Origin: Aphis gossypii
Lineage: Eukaryota > Arthropoda > Insecta > Hemiptera > Aphididae
DNA length: 64,000 nucleotides
NCBI RefSeq assembly: GCF_020184175.1
Contig: NC_065532.1
Location: 27,218,001-27,282,000 of the forward strand
Direction of reading: 5' to 3'
Shown: piece after piece, positions 34,920-45,559 of the stretch
How the letters are laid out: each line of letters opens with the position of its first letter
How positions within the stretch are numbered: position 1 is the stretch's first letter
The notes under the pieces: generated by a model
Databases searched by the model: none
What the model was told of the DNA's origin: nothing
The model's input: only the letters and a program-made list of their open reading frames with translations
Program-made: the position numbers and the translations under genes

Positions 34920-37900
34920 TTGAATTATGTTGGGTACACAAAAAAAAAAAAAAATAATAAAAATGGAGAAAATAAAATAAAAGAAGAAAAAGATTCGCAA
35001 TCGCAGTATAATTGAAATATAGTTGCTCCGAGATAATTTAATACTTAAAATGTTCATACAATTACAATTGTTTTATTTTTTCGGGACGTCGTTTAGAATC
35101 ACAATAGTTTTTTAGCGAGTCATTCCCTTGTGTAATATTATATAAAAAATAAAGATGTTTTAAACTCATTTGGTACTCATGAATCAACTTGATCAATGAG
35201 TGGCATTAGTTCTGCCTCCAAAGCAGCAGACATCGCATGACGAATACTCTTAAATCATAAATATTTTCTATTCTACGTTGTCTTCTAACCAAATAAATAA
35301 GAACTAAGAACCTAATACTATTGATTCAAATTAGAGGATTGCCAAACATTGAGCTGATATATTCTAAACACATTATAAATATATTTATATCAATAAAATA
35401 TTATAATATTATATTCAAAAAATATTATTATGCATTTATATTTTATATTATAAATATTTTCTCTAATTTTGTACTTACTTTTATTATAGGCATAATATAA
35501 ATAATGTAATACATACTATAGCTAACCTATTATTATAGCGAGTATGCCTATAATATGTATTATATCTAAAAATAAAAATAAAATGTATGTATATAGTATT
35601 ATAGTCGTTCTGCTTCTGCTGTATTCTATGTTTCGGCTGACTATTTCTCAAGGGTCGTCATTGAGCAGATCACTAATATAGTATAATTAATGTGTTAAAG
35701 TTGAATGAACGATAAATCATTGAATACCTTTAGAGGCTGCAAATTACAATTCTAATCAAAGATCATAGGTTATCCTCTATTTCTTACAATATTTCATAAT
35801 TTATAATAATATTAATTATTTATTTTTTTACAAACTTTATAACACGGACATATGTATAGTAGATTTAACTCATTTTTGCCAAAACATCGATGTATTATAA
35901 TTTATAAATTATAATATTATACATCATAATATATCAAATATTATGTTATTATAAACATAATATATATGAGTCAATATCGTGTGCCCAACGATGTAAATAG
36001 CTTAAAATCAGTTTAATTATAGTATACTTTGAAAATTTAATTATGTGTAGAAAATAATAATACATTTAATGGAAAAAGTGTCACGTTCTTATGATAAATA
36101 TTTTTTGGAAATACAATATAATTACTAAAATTGTTACAGAAAAAAAAACCATTATTCGTCCTGCAATATTATTAAAATTATAGAACTTAAAAAATCTCTA
36201 ACAATTTTAGATTAATTTATTTTCTATTTTTTTAGAACGCCACAACATTATTTGATTGAACTTAAACATTTTTATCAACATTTATAAAAAACAATTTTAA
36301 ATGCCATTTATGTACCTACTCATAATAACTTAAAAATAGACAAAATATTTAATTGCATACAGAAAATAATAATTCAAGTTTCAAATAATAATGGCATGTT
36401 TCAAGTTTCTACGATTAATATATTTTTTAAGCAATAACAAAATAACAAACATCGTTCGATGATAATTATTATTATATATTTGAATATCCAATGTGGTCAA
36501 TATTTGAACTCCTAGTATGAGAAATGTATTTGGCTTTACAGTTTACGCTAGCTAATAATCCTTACCTTTTTAATTGTATTGTTTACCTTTATTAAATAAA
36601 GAATTTTGATACTATATTAAAGTAAATTTACAGAGTATCAATTTTTAAAAGTAGGTCATGAAAAATACCCGCAGTTATATAACTATATAAGCATATAATA
36701 TAACCATTTAAGGTATTTTTTATTTGTTCACGTGTTTTAAAGTTTTTTTTTTACTATTTGAATATTTCCCATATGTATTCGCTGTAATTTCATACAATTT
36801 CGCTCGTCTAGGAAATTCCCCCAATATTCGACCTTTTTAAATTACTACCCTATTCTCAGTCTACAAGATAATAATGGTCTATTAAAAACGATGATTATTA
36901 AAAACTGTCCGTGTGAGTACAAATAATTGGAGAGGGGGTGAGATTTTCAGTGTTGGGGAGAATGGTAACATTTTCTATATTCTTTTTTTCGTTTGTATTT
37001 TATAACATATATTTATTGTTGGGAAAAATATTTAGAGAATTAATTCAGAAAAAACACTACTAGGTTTGAGGCCGTTGTATTACAATAGATTTCTACAACG
37101 TATTGAATGTGCATTTTGAATCACTCGGTATACTTTTTTTATTTATTTGTTATTATTAAGATTCCAGGTGCCCTCGTATAATATTATTTGTCTGTATTAG
37201 TAGTTCGATAACGGTGTGCGATTGGTGTATAGCGAGTGCCAAGCTGTAATATAGCATACGGTGACAATACGGCACGACGGTCGATGAAACAAAGGTAAAG
37301 CAGCAGCGGCCTTGGAGTGAATTCGCGTGGATGAGTGTCCTAAAAAAAAAAGAATGAAATAAAAAAAAATCACCATGCCGACCGAACGATATGATAACGC
37401 CGTGTGATACGTAAGTGTACTAGCGCATTTGTTGTGCATATTAAATAAAATGTTTATTGTTTAGTATACTGTGTTCTATATGTACCATACGGCGAACACG
37501 ATAAAATACTGCAATTATATAGACTATATCAGTAAAGACATAAAAAGTCCAAAATTGTTATGTTGTAACTGACTAATCCCAATCTATTATACCACTTCAT
37601 ATGTGAACCATATATATGAAGTAGTATACAAATTTTACAACAGCGCATCATATAATATGATACTATAAATACTGTGATCATATTATAATGGTTTCTGGAT
37701 TCTGTTAATATATTACGCAATACCCATGCATCCCATCCCACCCTAATACAATATTTCGCGGTCGTAACAGTCATGGCGTATAAATCGAGAGCACTAGACT
37801 ATATTATTTGATATAGTGATATAATATGTAAGTGGGTAGAAGTTAATAAGCCAAGTTATATGTATTAAAGAGATGCAAAAGGTGTGTATTAGGTATAGTG

Positions 37901-38128
37901 GCGTATTATATCATTCCATCTCATTCAACTATTCAAGCGAACTTATATGTATGAAGTTACAGTCTTCCACTTTGTCCAAAATACACTATAAAAAAAATAG
38001 CTGATAAATAGTAAATTATTGACCTTAATTTGTAAATAATTGTAAACTAATTTTTCGAATTTGGAATTTCCTAAGAACTAAAGGAGGGGTCAACTATTCA
38101 CACTAGCCACATCTCACAATTTATCTAA
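34920..38128. other. AT-rich DNA, no gene supported
   Basis: Contains poly-A and poly-T tracts and palindromic TTATAATATTATA segments near 35370-35460 and 35880-35960. Small GC-richer patch at 37200-37430. No coding frame accepted. Confidence 0.55.
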
Positions 38129-38198
38129 ATTACTGCACTATACGATTGTAAGCGTATAGAGCTTAGTTCAATAGTTTGTAAATATAATTTGCAGTAAT
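38129..38198. repeat. Compound stem-loop-forming inverted repeat
   Basis: ATTACTGCA (38129-38137) pairs perfectly with TGCAGTAAT (38190-38198). The inner arms CTATACG (38138-38144) and CGTATAG (38153-38159) pair around an 8-base loop, directly continuing the outer stem on the 5' side. Confidence 0.5.
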
Positions 38199-38385
38199 AG
38201 TTGATTGGCTGGTGTAATTTGAACACAGCAATAAAGACAGTGTGAAGTTATAGCGTTGCCCCCCAATTACTTTTGGTGTCCATAGTTTCGAATCGATGAA
38301 TTAACAAATTCCTAAAATTCATGTTATAATTGCTAATAAATTAAGGTTCAGAACTATCAATTTATCCAGTGTAATTGGACAAAAT

Positions 38386-38911
38386 GTGTATGTTTGTGGA
38401 AGGGTGTGTCCCGTATATTTTCCGATGGTTTTACTGAGGTTTGTTAAAATATTATTATGTTATTTATACACAATAATGTACCATCATCACCGTCTCGTGT
38501 ACGTACGATACTGGTACATAAATCGCTTTGGACGTTTACCGCATAAATTATCGTGTGTAGACCGACCCGCCAGCACCACCACTCTGTCCGCGGTGCGCAA
38601 AAGTCAACTGACCCGCCGCCGAGGGATTTACGACTACGGCGGCCTTATCGCAACGGAGGCAGAGCTTAATGTTAAATAAAATTAAGAAATTCCCGGACAA
38701 AAGTTGTGTTTTCGCATTGCCATCGTCGTCTGTTCCCGTAAATCTTACGACTAATTACAAAACGTCTACGACTAATAATTACGCACTGCATCTCACCTCA
38801 GCTACGCTAAGTAAGACGCTCGTATACCATAATATTATGACTATTGTGAGGTTAAAAAAATATAAATACGCTGAAATCATTAATCGTCTCGGTAACTTGA
38901 ACGAAAAATGA
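38386..38911 (+). other. GC-richer patch with two successive weak frames
   Basis: Two frames (38386-38679, 97 codons; 38669-38911, 80 codons) overlap by about 11 bases. The second half of the first frame is of balanced composition (LSAVRKSQLTRRRGIYDYGG). GCTAA followed by GTAAGA near 38810 is donor-like. There is no recognised domain, and neither frame is clearly coding. This could be exon DNA of an unrecognised gene. Confidence 0.15.
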
Positions 38912-39099
38912 TTCTTTGTTTCCGTTTTAATATTCTGAAACCATAAATCACCGGGCAATACGGTCAACATTTTCGATGACTAACATGACGCAACAATCGG
39001 ACTAAGAAGCTGAGAAGTGTAAATTATTTGCGATACTCTGCACAACACAATAATAATATATTAATATAATAATAGAAGTAATGCAATGGCTGTCTGCTG

Positions 39100-40060
39100 T
39101 GCAGTAGTGGACGCGATGCAAAAAACTACTGCACAATAATCGCGCAGGTGTCCAATTATGCCTACGTGTGCGCGCAACTTCTATGGTGTATAATATTATA
39201 CGACGACGTTATACAATATACGAGTATATTATTAGTTTTTATTACACTACCGTTGTTGCTCGTACAGAAAACTCGATCGCTTTATTTGGAAATCACGCGA
39301 TTTTATTGTTTATTTGTCCGTCCACCGTGTTGCTATTTTTTTTTTTTTTTTAAATTGTTATTTAATAATATTATTATATTCGTCGTACAGTTCGGTTCTC
39401 GAAAACTACGGTGCGACTACAGCAACCGGACAATATAAAATATACCCGGCAGCGTTCCTGTCGTTTTCCTCGATCGCAACACACACATTTCCCTTAAGAT
39501 TTAACGTCCGCGCAAATCGGGTTTTCAGTTATATACCGTCGTCGCACTACTCGTTTTAGTCGTTTTCCCCCTATATGTATGTGTAATGTGTACGTAATAT
39601 ACATAGTACGTATTATTGCGAACGCTTCTCGGTCGCTGCAGCTGCTGCTGCGCACAACTCGTTCGATTTGTTTTCAACAAAGCACAGTAATAATATAATG
39701 CGAGAGAAGATTATTGTACGGCGTGCACGTATAAGTTGTTTCGTCGCACATAAGTCCACGCGCGAGAGTGTGTGTGTGTGTGTATTCTGTGTTCATGTGC
39801 GCGTGTGCGTGATGGACGTGTGTGTTTAAAAGTAAATTACGAGGCTTTAAATAATTTCCTACGTTTATTAGTCGATTTTGCCGAGAGATAACAACAGTTG
39901 CGCGCCGCGTGCATTACGGCGAGCGTGCTGTTTAATTCTCATGGTGTTTTTAAATCCGTAGAGGTACCCTACAGCATAAAAATATATGAAGGCACGATAT
40001 TATTGTTCCCCTCGAAGGCTCGAAAATTACCAGATCGTTTCGGTCCGGAACGAGTGTGCA
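39100..40060. promoter_or_regulatory. Moderately GC-rich island with (TG)n
   Basis: CpG-containing DNA with (TG)7-8 at 39769-39783, GCAGCTGCTGCTGCG near 39636, and several short frames of low information. Composition resembles the promoter-type islands. No transcript structure can be assigned. Confidence 0.3.
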
Positions 40061-40097
40061 AATTATTATTGTGCTAATTAGTAATTATACTGTTGTT

Positions 40098-40149
40098 GCA
40101 GTGTAGCCGAATGAATAAGCGCGTTACCTCTCGATTCCGAAAATACTGC
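40098..40149 (+). pseudogene. tRNA-Ser-like fossil lacking the anticodon arm
   Basis: GCAGTGTAGCCGAATGAATA followed by AGCGCG follows the 5' half of eukaryotic tRNA-Ser (GCAGTCGTGGCCGAGTGGTT, then AAGGCG), including box A. TCGATTCC at 40131-40138 matches the core of box B, and ACTGC at 40145-40149 would pair with the initial GCAGT as an acceptor stem. The anticodon and variable arms are missing, so it cannot be a working tRNA. It is a decayed tRNA gene or a tRNA-derived SINE head. Confidence 0.35.
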
Positions 40150-40840
40150 AGTAATAATAATACCAAATATTTTGTACTGTCGATATAATATGACGTATAT
40201 TTTAACACGGGGTTATTCAAAACGATTCATTCGATTTCAATTATATCTTTTTTAGTTTCTAGATTTAGAGCAACATTATGATACATTAAGATTAAATAAA
40301 TGAATAATATTTTAAATGTATATAATGGTACAAATAATTAATGTTCTACGTGGCTTCCCTTGGTCACAGGAACAACATCTATATTCTATAGTATTATAAC
40401 TCTAACTCATTTCATACATAATATCCGTTATAATTGACTGCACTAATTTCAGCTCCCTTTTGCTTTATGATAATAATAATGGTACATTATATACAATATG
40501 TATAGATGCGTATAAAATCTTTAACATAAAACCAAAATACGGAGTCTCATGCCGGACTCATGATGTAAAATCAGGTGACCCAGGAAACCAGGTGCAAAAC
40601 ATCGTATGATTTATTTCGAATAACTATGTATTATTGTATTATGTATTATTGTAATAATATTGTAGCAGCCCCTAAAATATCCAAATAATGTATGTACTAC
40701 TACGCGCAGTACACAGTATATACATATAGATCCAAATTGGCCAAATCTAAAATATGTGTATAATAACACAAAATATTATTTAAAGCACACTCTTAAGTTC
40801 TGTACTTCTCACTTCACCTTTATTACTACACATAACAATT
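40150..40840. other. AT-rich DNA, nothing supported
   Basis: No frame, RNA or repeat recognised. Confidence 0.55.
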
Positions 40841-40852
40841 TAGGGGCTGTAT

Positions 40853-41110
40853 CAGCGGCCTACCCAAGGAGAGGGGTCCGAGTCTAGACCCCCTACCATT
40901 GATTGACAGAATTTAAAGTTCTTAAGGTGCAAACCACTGATTGTACAATATGGCTGATATTGTATGTAGGTATACATTATAAAAAATTAAGCAAAATGTA
41001 GTAGACTATGTCTTTCGATTACCAATTGATGACATAATTTATTATATTATAAATTTTATATGTTAAAAAAATTTGGTTTCCCCTTCTCCGGCCTTTTTGA
41101 AAAACTATTG
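40853..41110. mobile_element. Possible degenerate hAT-like element
   Basis: The left part reads CAGCGGCCTACCCAAGGAGA, followed by a hairpin GGGGTC...GACCCC (40873-40878 with 40887-40892). This layout is seen at the ends of some insect hAT MITEs. The right part (CCCCTTCTCCGGCCTTTTTG near 41081) gives only a partial complement, and I found no target duplication. Boundaries are approximate. Confidence 0.25.
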
Positions 41111-42100
41111 GGTACAATATAATACAGTGTATTAAGCGTGTCTAATGCGGTAGATGTGTCTTATGTTTTACAAAATATCAGAAAACGTAAGAAACAACGA
41201 TGACTGAACGGTTATGAATTTGATGTGATCGCGTTTCGTTTGGAGTAAACGGGGCAAAGAAAAATGCACATACGTGTCTTGGATTTATTATTATAATAAT
41301 GCATCGCGAATTATTATTATTAATATTATAAACCGTATACGTTTACGATATTATCGATAAATACGATAGTAGGTACCATAAAATTTATTCTCATGATAAT
41401 ATTATACTTGAGGTATAATGTACTTATGTACCCATAATAATATACTATTAAGTGTACAAAGTATATTTCTAGATTATTTGGAATTTGCAGTACTGCGAAT
41501 ACTGTACACGTAAATGATTTAGTTGTATCATATTTAGTATACCTACTCGTTACTCGTTATGAAACCGGTGTACAAATCGCTTTTGTTTTTATCAAGAAAT
41601 ATGCGTTCGGGTATTTTGCCAGTACCTACGAAAAGTCATAATTTTTGTTTTCCATATGATAGCCGTACAAGTGTGTATGCACGCTGAATAATAACAATTA
41701 CAGTCATACAGTAGTTCGACGGAAAAATAAACTTTAATAGCAATTCAATTTAACAACTATTTATTATTATGTTGAACGTGAACAAAAAAACGTGATAAAT
41801 TAAATGCACACAATGCGCGTAGGCTGAGCCGCGGTCGAAATACTTGTACGATAACCACTAACCATTTCGGTGTAAAATTATTCCGAAAATAATTTTTTTG
41901 AAATGTAATAGTAGTTGAAACTCTAATAATATTCGCATGTGTAATATTTAGCCATAAAATGACGTAAACACTATGTGAAAAACTCTCGAAGGTCTTGTAT
42001 TTTGACGATTGGCGAAAACCCGACGCACTAATAATGTGACCGCCGTTGCCGTTGCCCATAAATCGAATAATATTGTTTTTTAGTCGTGTTAAAAAAATAT
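41111..42100. other. AT-rich DNA, no gene supported
   Basis: A 100-codon minus frame at 41757-42059 has no recognised domain. No RNA recognised. Confidence 0.5.
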
Positions 42101-42779
42101 TATTCTAGTTATCCACTGACGGTCGGGCAGAACAACGACAGTTCGGCAGATCAAACGACCGGTGGTGGCGGGTCGGTGAAACGGAATTCTCTGTGCCAAA
42201 ACTCACGGGCTTTGTGTTCCGGAGCGGCGCCGGCTGTAGGTGAGAGGTGCGGATGCGGAGCGTAAAAGCTATAATCCCGTTCACAGGTGTTTTCGACTAG
42301 TCGTCGTCGTCGACGGCGGTGGTAGGGGATAGCATTTGCCAAATGTTTACCTTACACATTTACATCCGATGGACGACGACGACTGTATTTTTAAGTTTAA
42401 TTTTTCATATTGTTCGAAACGAACGGAAAACGAGGAAAACAAGTGATATTTTTTCGTTAAACGCCAAACGGGCGCCGCCGCCGGATCGGTTCTTTTTAGG
42501 ATTCTGGCGATATTTTTGATCGGCGGCGGTGACCGAGTCGGCGGTGGCGGCGGCGGCGGCGGCGCGCGGCGTTGTTGTCATGCCGCCGCCGCCACTCCGG
42601 CAGCCGGTGCCGGGCGGAGGCGGCGAATGATAATTATATTATCGCGTACGTGGAAAAAAGGGGAAAAAAAGCCGTCGGGGACGACATCGTCTCACACGTA
42701 TAATGTTATTATATTGATATCGATTGTGCGTGGACCGCGCGATGTATCGATAGTGGTTGCCGCGTGCCATTCGCGGTGT

Positions 42780-42902
42780 GCACACCCGCACGCACTCACA
42801 CACACACACACACACACACGCACACACATCAACACACATACATGTAAACATATACACACGATCACACGCACTACGCACACACACACATACACGCACACAC
42901 GA
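42780..42902. repeat. (CA)n-rich microsatellite region
   Basis: A nearly continuous CA dinucleotide tract, purest at 42796-42819, with CG and AT interruptions. Its complement-type TG stretch sits about 130 bases downstream (43027-43066), so the two could pair in a single strand. Confidence 0.85.
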
Positions 42903-42984
42903 TCGCCGCGGCGCGCGCTGCGACCGCGACTCGGAGAGGGGAACGTCAACGGTGAACCGCCGCCGCCGCCGCCACCGTCGTCGT

Positions 42985-43018
42985 TCAGTGTTCAACGAGA
43001 TACGGGCGCGGCCAGTTC
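42985..43018 (+). promoter_or_regulatory. Candidate TATA-less Inr + DPE core promoter
   Basis: TCAGTG at 42985-42990 matches five of six positions of the arthropod initiator TCAKTY. Taking A42987 as +1, AGTTC falls exactly at +28 to +32 (43014-43018) and fits the DPE consensus RGWYV. No TATA box stands about 30 bases upstream. The predicted leader, if unspliced, would be 662 bases. Confidence 0.35.
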
Positions 43019-43468
43019 GTCGTTACGTGTGTGCATGTGTGTGTGCGGCGTGTGCGTGCGTGTATATGTATATATAATATAATATCATTATTTTATTCGT
43101 CGCCGCCGCCGCGCGTATGTGTGTCTATCGTACCGTATCGTATCGCTTTTGTGTGTGCGCGCAATGTGTACGTCGTGATCTGTGAAATTTTTTTTTCGTC
43201 GTGAATTATACGAGTCGCGATTTTTCTCTCGATATTTTCCGATTTCGTTTCGTTTCGTTTTTTTTTTTTAAATATTTTTTTTGTCGCCATATCGTCGAGT
43301 GCGTGCGCGTGTCCGGTTTTTGGTTTCCCGTGTGCCGCCGCGACGGGTTCTGTATAGCAGTCTCCACCCGAGGATATAGTGTCGTCCGCGTGACCGCCGA
43401 GTCCCTCGTCGTAGTCTTCTGTGCGCCGCGCGCTCTCGCCGCCGCCACCGTCGTCTTGCCCACTTTGT

Positions 43469-43594
43469 ATGCGTACGTGTGATGCGTGTCCGCCGAATCT
43501 CCACCGGAGCCGTCGTTGTAGTCAGCAACAGAAGCAGCAGCAGCAGCAGCAACAGCATAAGCCGCCGCGACAACAACAGAAAAAGCGACAATAA
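43469..43594 (+). other. Upstream ORF 1 (41 codons, Gln-rich)
   Basis: ATG at 43469 opens 41 codons ending in TAA at 43592-43594. A CAG run makes it glutamine-rich. It is in the same frame as the ZSWIM start but separated by this stop and another TAA at 43616-43618, so it cannot extend the ZSWIM protein. It could only affect translation as an upstream ORF. Confidence 0.4.
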
Positions 43595-43646
43595 CAGCGG
43601 CCACCGCCGTCGTAGTAACGTCGTAGCGTCACCGCTGTCGTCGTAG
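43482..43646 (+). other. Upstream ORF 2 (54 codons, Ser-rich)
   Basis: ATG at 43482 reads the same CAG run in the next frame as serine. It ends with TAG at 43644-43646, leaving just two bases before the ZSWIM ATG at 43649. A ribosome finishing here would be placed almost on the main start. Confidence 0.4.
43535..43555. repeat. CAG repeat in the ZSWIM leader
   Basis: Five CAG units, a CAA and a further CAG, preceded by CAGCAACAGAAG. It is short but falls inside both upstream ORFs. Confidence 0.8.
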
Positions 43647-43648
43647 CG

Positions 43649-44057
43649 ATGGCGTCATGCAAACGGCCATGCTGCAGCCGCGGCGCTGGCGTATCCAACA
43701 AGCGGCCGTGCTGCAGGGACGGCGGCGCGGACGGCGCGTCGTCGTCGTCGTCGGCCGGCGGGTCGGCGGTGCTCCGGTCGCCCGACTCGCTGTTGGACAT
43801 CACCGCCCGGATAGTAGCCGAGAACATACCGTTCCAACGGATCGAGGAACGGTACAATCGCATACCGGAACCGGTGCAGCGACAGATCATCTACTGGTCG
43901 TTTCCGCGCAACGAGCGCGACATATTCATGTACTCGTCGCTGATACGCGTGTCGCAGGCCAGCTCTTCGTCGCAAAACTCAGAACAGAGCAACCTGTCGT
44001 TTTACAAAGGGCTCAAGCTCCTGGAGACCGGTTGCGTGGACCGGGTGCTGCAAGTCG
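43649..44057 (+). CDS. ZSWIM5/6: First coding exon of a ZSWIM5/6-type SWIM zinc-finger protein
   Basis: ATG at 43649 has G at -3 and +4, and an in-frame TAA lies 31 bases upstream, so this is the true start. The 136 codons begin with two cysteine-rich KRPCC motifs (about residues 4-8 and 18-22), then a Gly/Ser-rich linker. From about residue 45 comes SPDSLLDITARIVAE, FQRIEERYNRIPEPVQRQI, IYWSFPRNERDIFMYSSL, and near the end GLKLLETGCVDRVLQVG. These are the conserved N-terminal blocks of animal ZSWIM4/5/6 proteins; the CC motif and spacing fit ZSWIM5/6 best. The donor GTGAGT starts at 44058 (phase 1, inside the Gly codon), the same point where the vertebrate sequence continues with the SWIM-domain half. 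ZSWIM proteins are thought to act as substrate receptors of cullin-RING ligases; vertebrate ZSWIM6 acts in neural development. The zinc-binding SWIM domain itself lies in exons outside the window. Confidence 0.9.
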
Positions 44058-44764
44058 GTGAGTACAAACTCGATGGTCTACGCACCTACTATAATTATAT
44101 TAGATATTAAGATGTATAAACTATCGGATATCGATCGATAAATCAATTTTAGCGATCCATACGATACCGAGCGCGTCGTATAATGACCGTTTCACTATAA
44201 TAGTCACCTGCACGGTGGTCGCAGCGGATAGACCGCCCCCGCGTCGTCGGCGTATCATAGTTAATCTCCGCGCCGACGGGGGCGGAAAAACAGACACGGG
44301 CGTCCGATCACGGTCGTCGGTAGTAAAAAAAAAAATAAAACAAAAATCAAAAAAAAAAAAAAAATCACCAATGTGTAACGCGATCGTTTGGTATTTTTTT
44401 ATGTTTGTATTTTTTGCGAGGGTTACGCACACGAGACGTAATAGTATAACGACCATATTATTGTAGCACATAGTAGTAATAGGATCGACGAGGAGGATGG
44501 TCGACAACGGCTGTGGTGCGCGGGTTAAACGGTCTCCGCGAGAGGGAGGCGGCGCGTGTATGTGTGTGTGTGCGCGTCGTCGTCGTCGTCGTATAATATA
44601 CACACACATGTTATATACGTAGATATGTATTATACGTGTGGGGGATACACACGCACCCGCGTCATATTGATCTAATAGCCGACGGAATTATGTAAAATGC
44701 ATGCGGGGCACGTCCGGGGAAATTCAACCCCGTCGAGGAGGAGGACCTCATTTCAAATTCTTAT

Positions 44765-44822
44765 TAGCCTCGCTCTCTCTCTTTCTCTCTCGCTCTCTTA
44801 TTCTGTATCTCTCTCTCTTCCG
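44765..44822. promoter_or_regulatory. CT/GA-rich tract (GAGA-factor-type)
   Basis: CTCTCTCTCT runs with few interruptions at 44771-44818, about 0.7 kb inside the intron. On the other strand this gives repeated GAGAG, the core bound by GAGA factor (Trl) in insects. Such tracts favour open chromatin near promoters. The binding protein is inferred only. Confidence 0.4.
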
Positions 44823-45000
44823 TTTGTCCGCAGTCGCCGCACCGTGTGTTTATGCAATAATAATAATGATTGTGTGCAGTCACAACGGGCAACGAAAAAA
44901 TTGGTAAATGGCGAACGAGCGAGCGATAGCCGTGACGTGTGCTTGCTCGTCGCTGTCGCGAGCGTATATTTATTCGTCACGATGATAATATTATAATACG

Positions 45001-45440
45001 ATCGTCGTCGACGGGAAGCGCGGCCACCGTCGCCGCGACCACACTACCTCCACCGCTTCCACCACCACCAGGTGTTCCGGCGGATATGCATTATTCAAAA
45101 GCGCGTTATGATTGGTAGGGGGGTAGGTGAAGAGGGAAACGTCGATACACATAGGCGCGCGCGGTAATTATTATTATCGAGCCTCCTCTCGCCCGCTGTT
45201 GCGGATCCTCCCGATTACTCATTCACTCCTATCCTCCCGAGAATACGAATTAAAATAAATTACAATAACTAATATAAAAATATTTTTCGTTTTTAAATAT
45301 TTATACAAGTACGTCGTTAATTCTGCGAGCCCACCGCCAACTGTATATATTCATGAAAATGCTAATGTGCAAATTTGGTCTATTATTATTAGTTATTACC
45401 ATCGTCGTCATCGTAATAATTTTGCTGCAGTAGTCTCTGC
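45001..45440. other. Right shoulder of the ZSWIM GC island
   Basis: GC-rich at 45001-45070 and again at 45180-45240, with CCACC and CGTCG runs. No further exon or motif recognised. Confidence 0.4.
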
Positions 45441-45459
45441 CGCGTTTCACACGCACGCA

Positions 45460-45495
45460 CACGTCACACGCCGCTCCGGGCGCAAGTGTGACGTG
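45460..45495. promoter_or_regulatory. Inverted pair of TGACGT (CRE-like) sites
   Basis: CACGTCACAC (45460-45469) and GTGTGACGTG (45486-45495) are exact complements around a 16-base GC-rich loop. Each arm contains a TGACGT half-site, the core recognised by CREB/ATF bZIP proteins. Confidence 0.35.
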
Positions 45496-45559
45496 CGTGT
45501 AGAAAGTATGTATTATTTATTATTATAATACCATAATATACAACTGCCGAATTGGAAAA

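Larger units (their letters stand above)
42101..43648 (+). promoter_or_regulatory. GC-rich promoter and 5' leader region of the ZSWIM gene
   Basis: High-GC, CpG-rich DNA immediately upstream of the ZSWIM start. It contains (CGG)n at 42520-42610, a CA-rich stretch (42780-42902), a TG-rich stretch (43027-43066), an initiator/DPE pair (42985-43018) and a CAG run (43535-43555). Many long frames cross it on both strands but are low-complexity. Part of it is presumably the untranslated first exon. The transcription start and any 5' splicing cannot be fixed from sequence alone. Confidence 0.55.

Noticed and set aside
42516..43082. 188-codon frame over the ZSWIM upstream region
   Set aside because: Consists of Gly, Thr-His and Arg runs produced by (GGC)n and (CA)n tracts.
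44121..44609. 162-codon minus frame after the ZSWIM exon
   Set aside because: Low-complexity Arg/Phe/Ile composition inside the intron; no domain and no splice logic.
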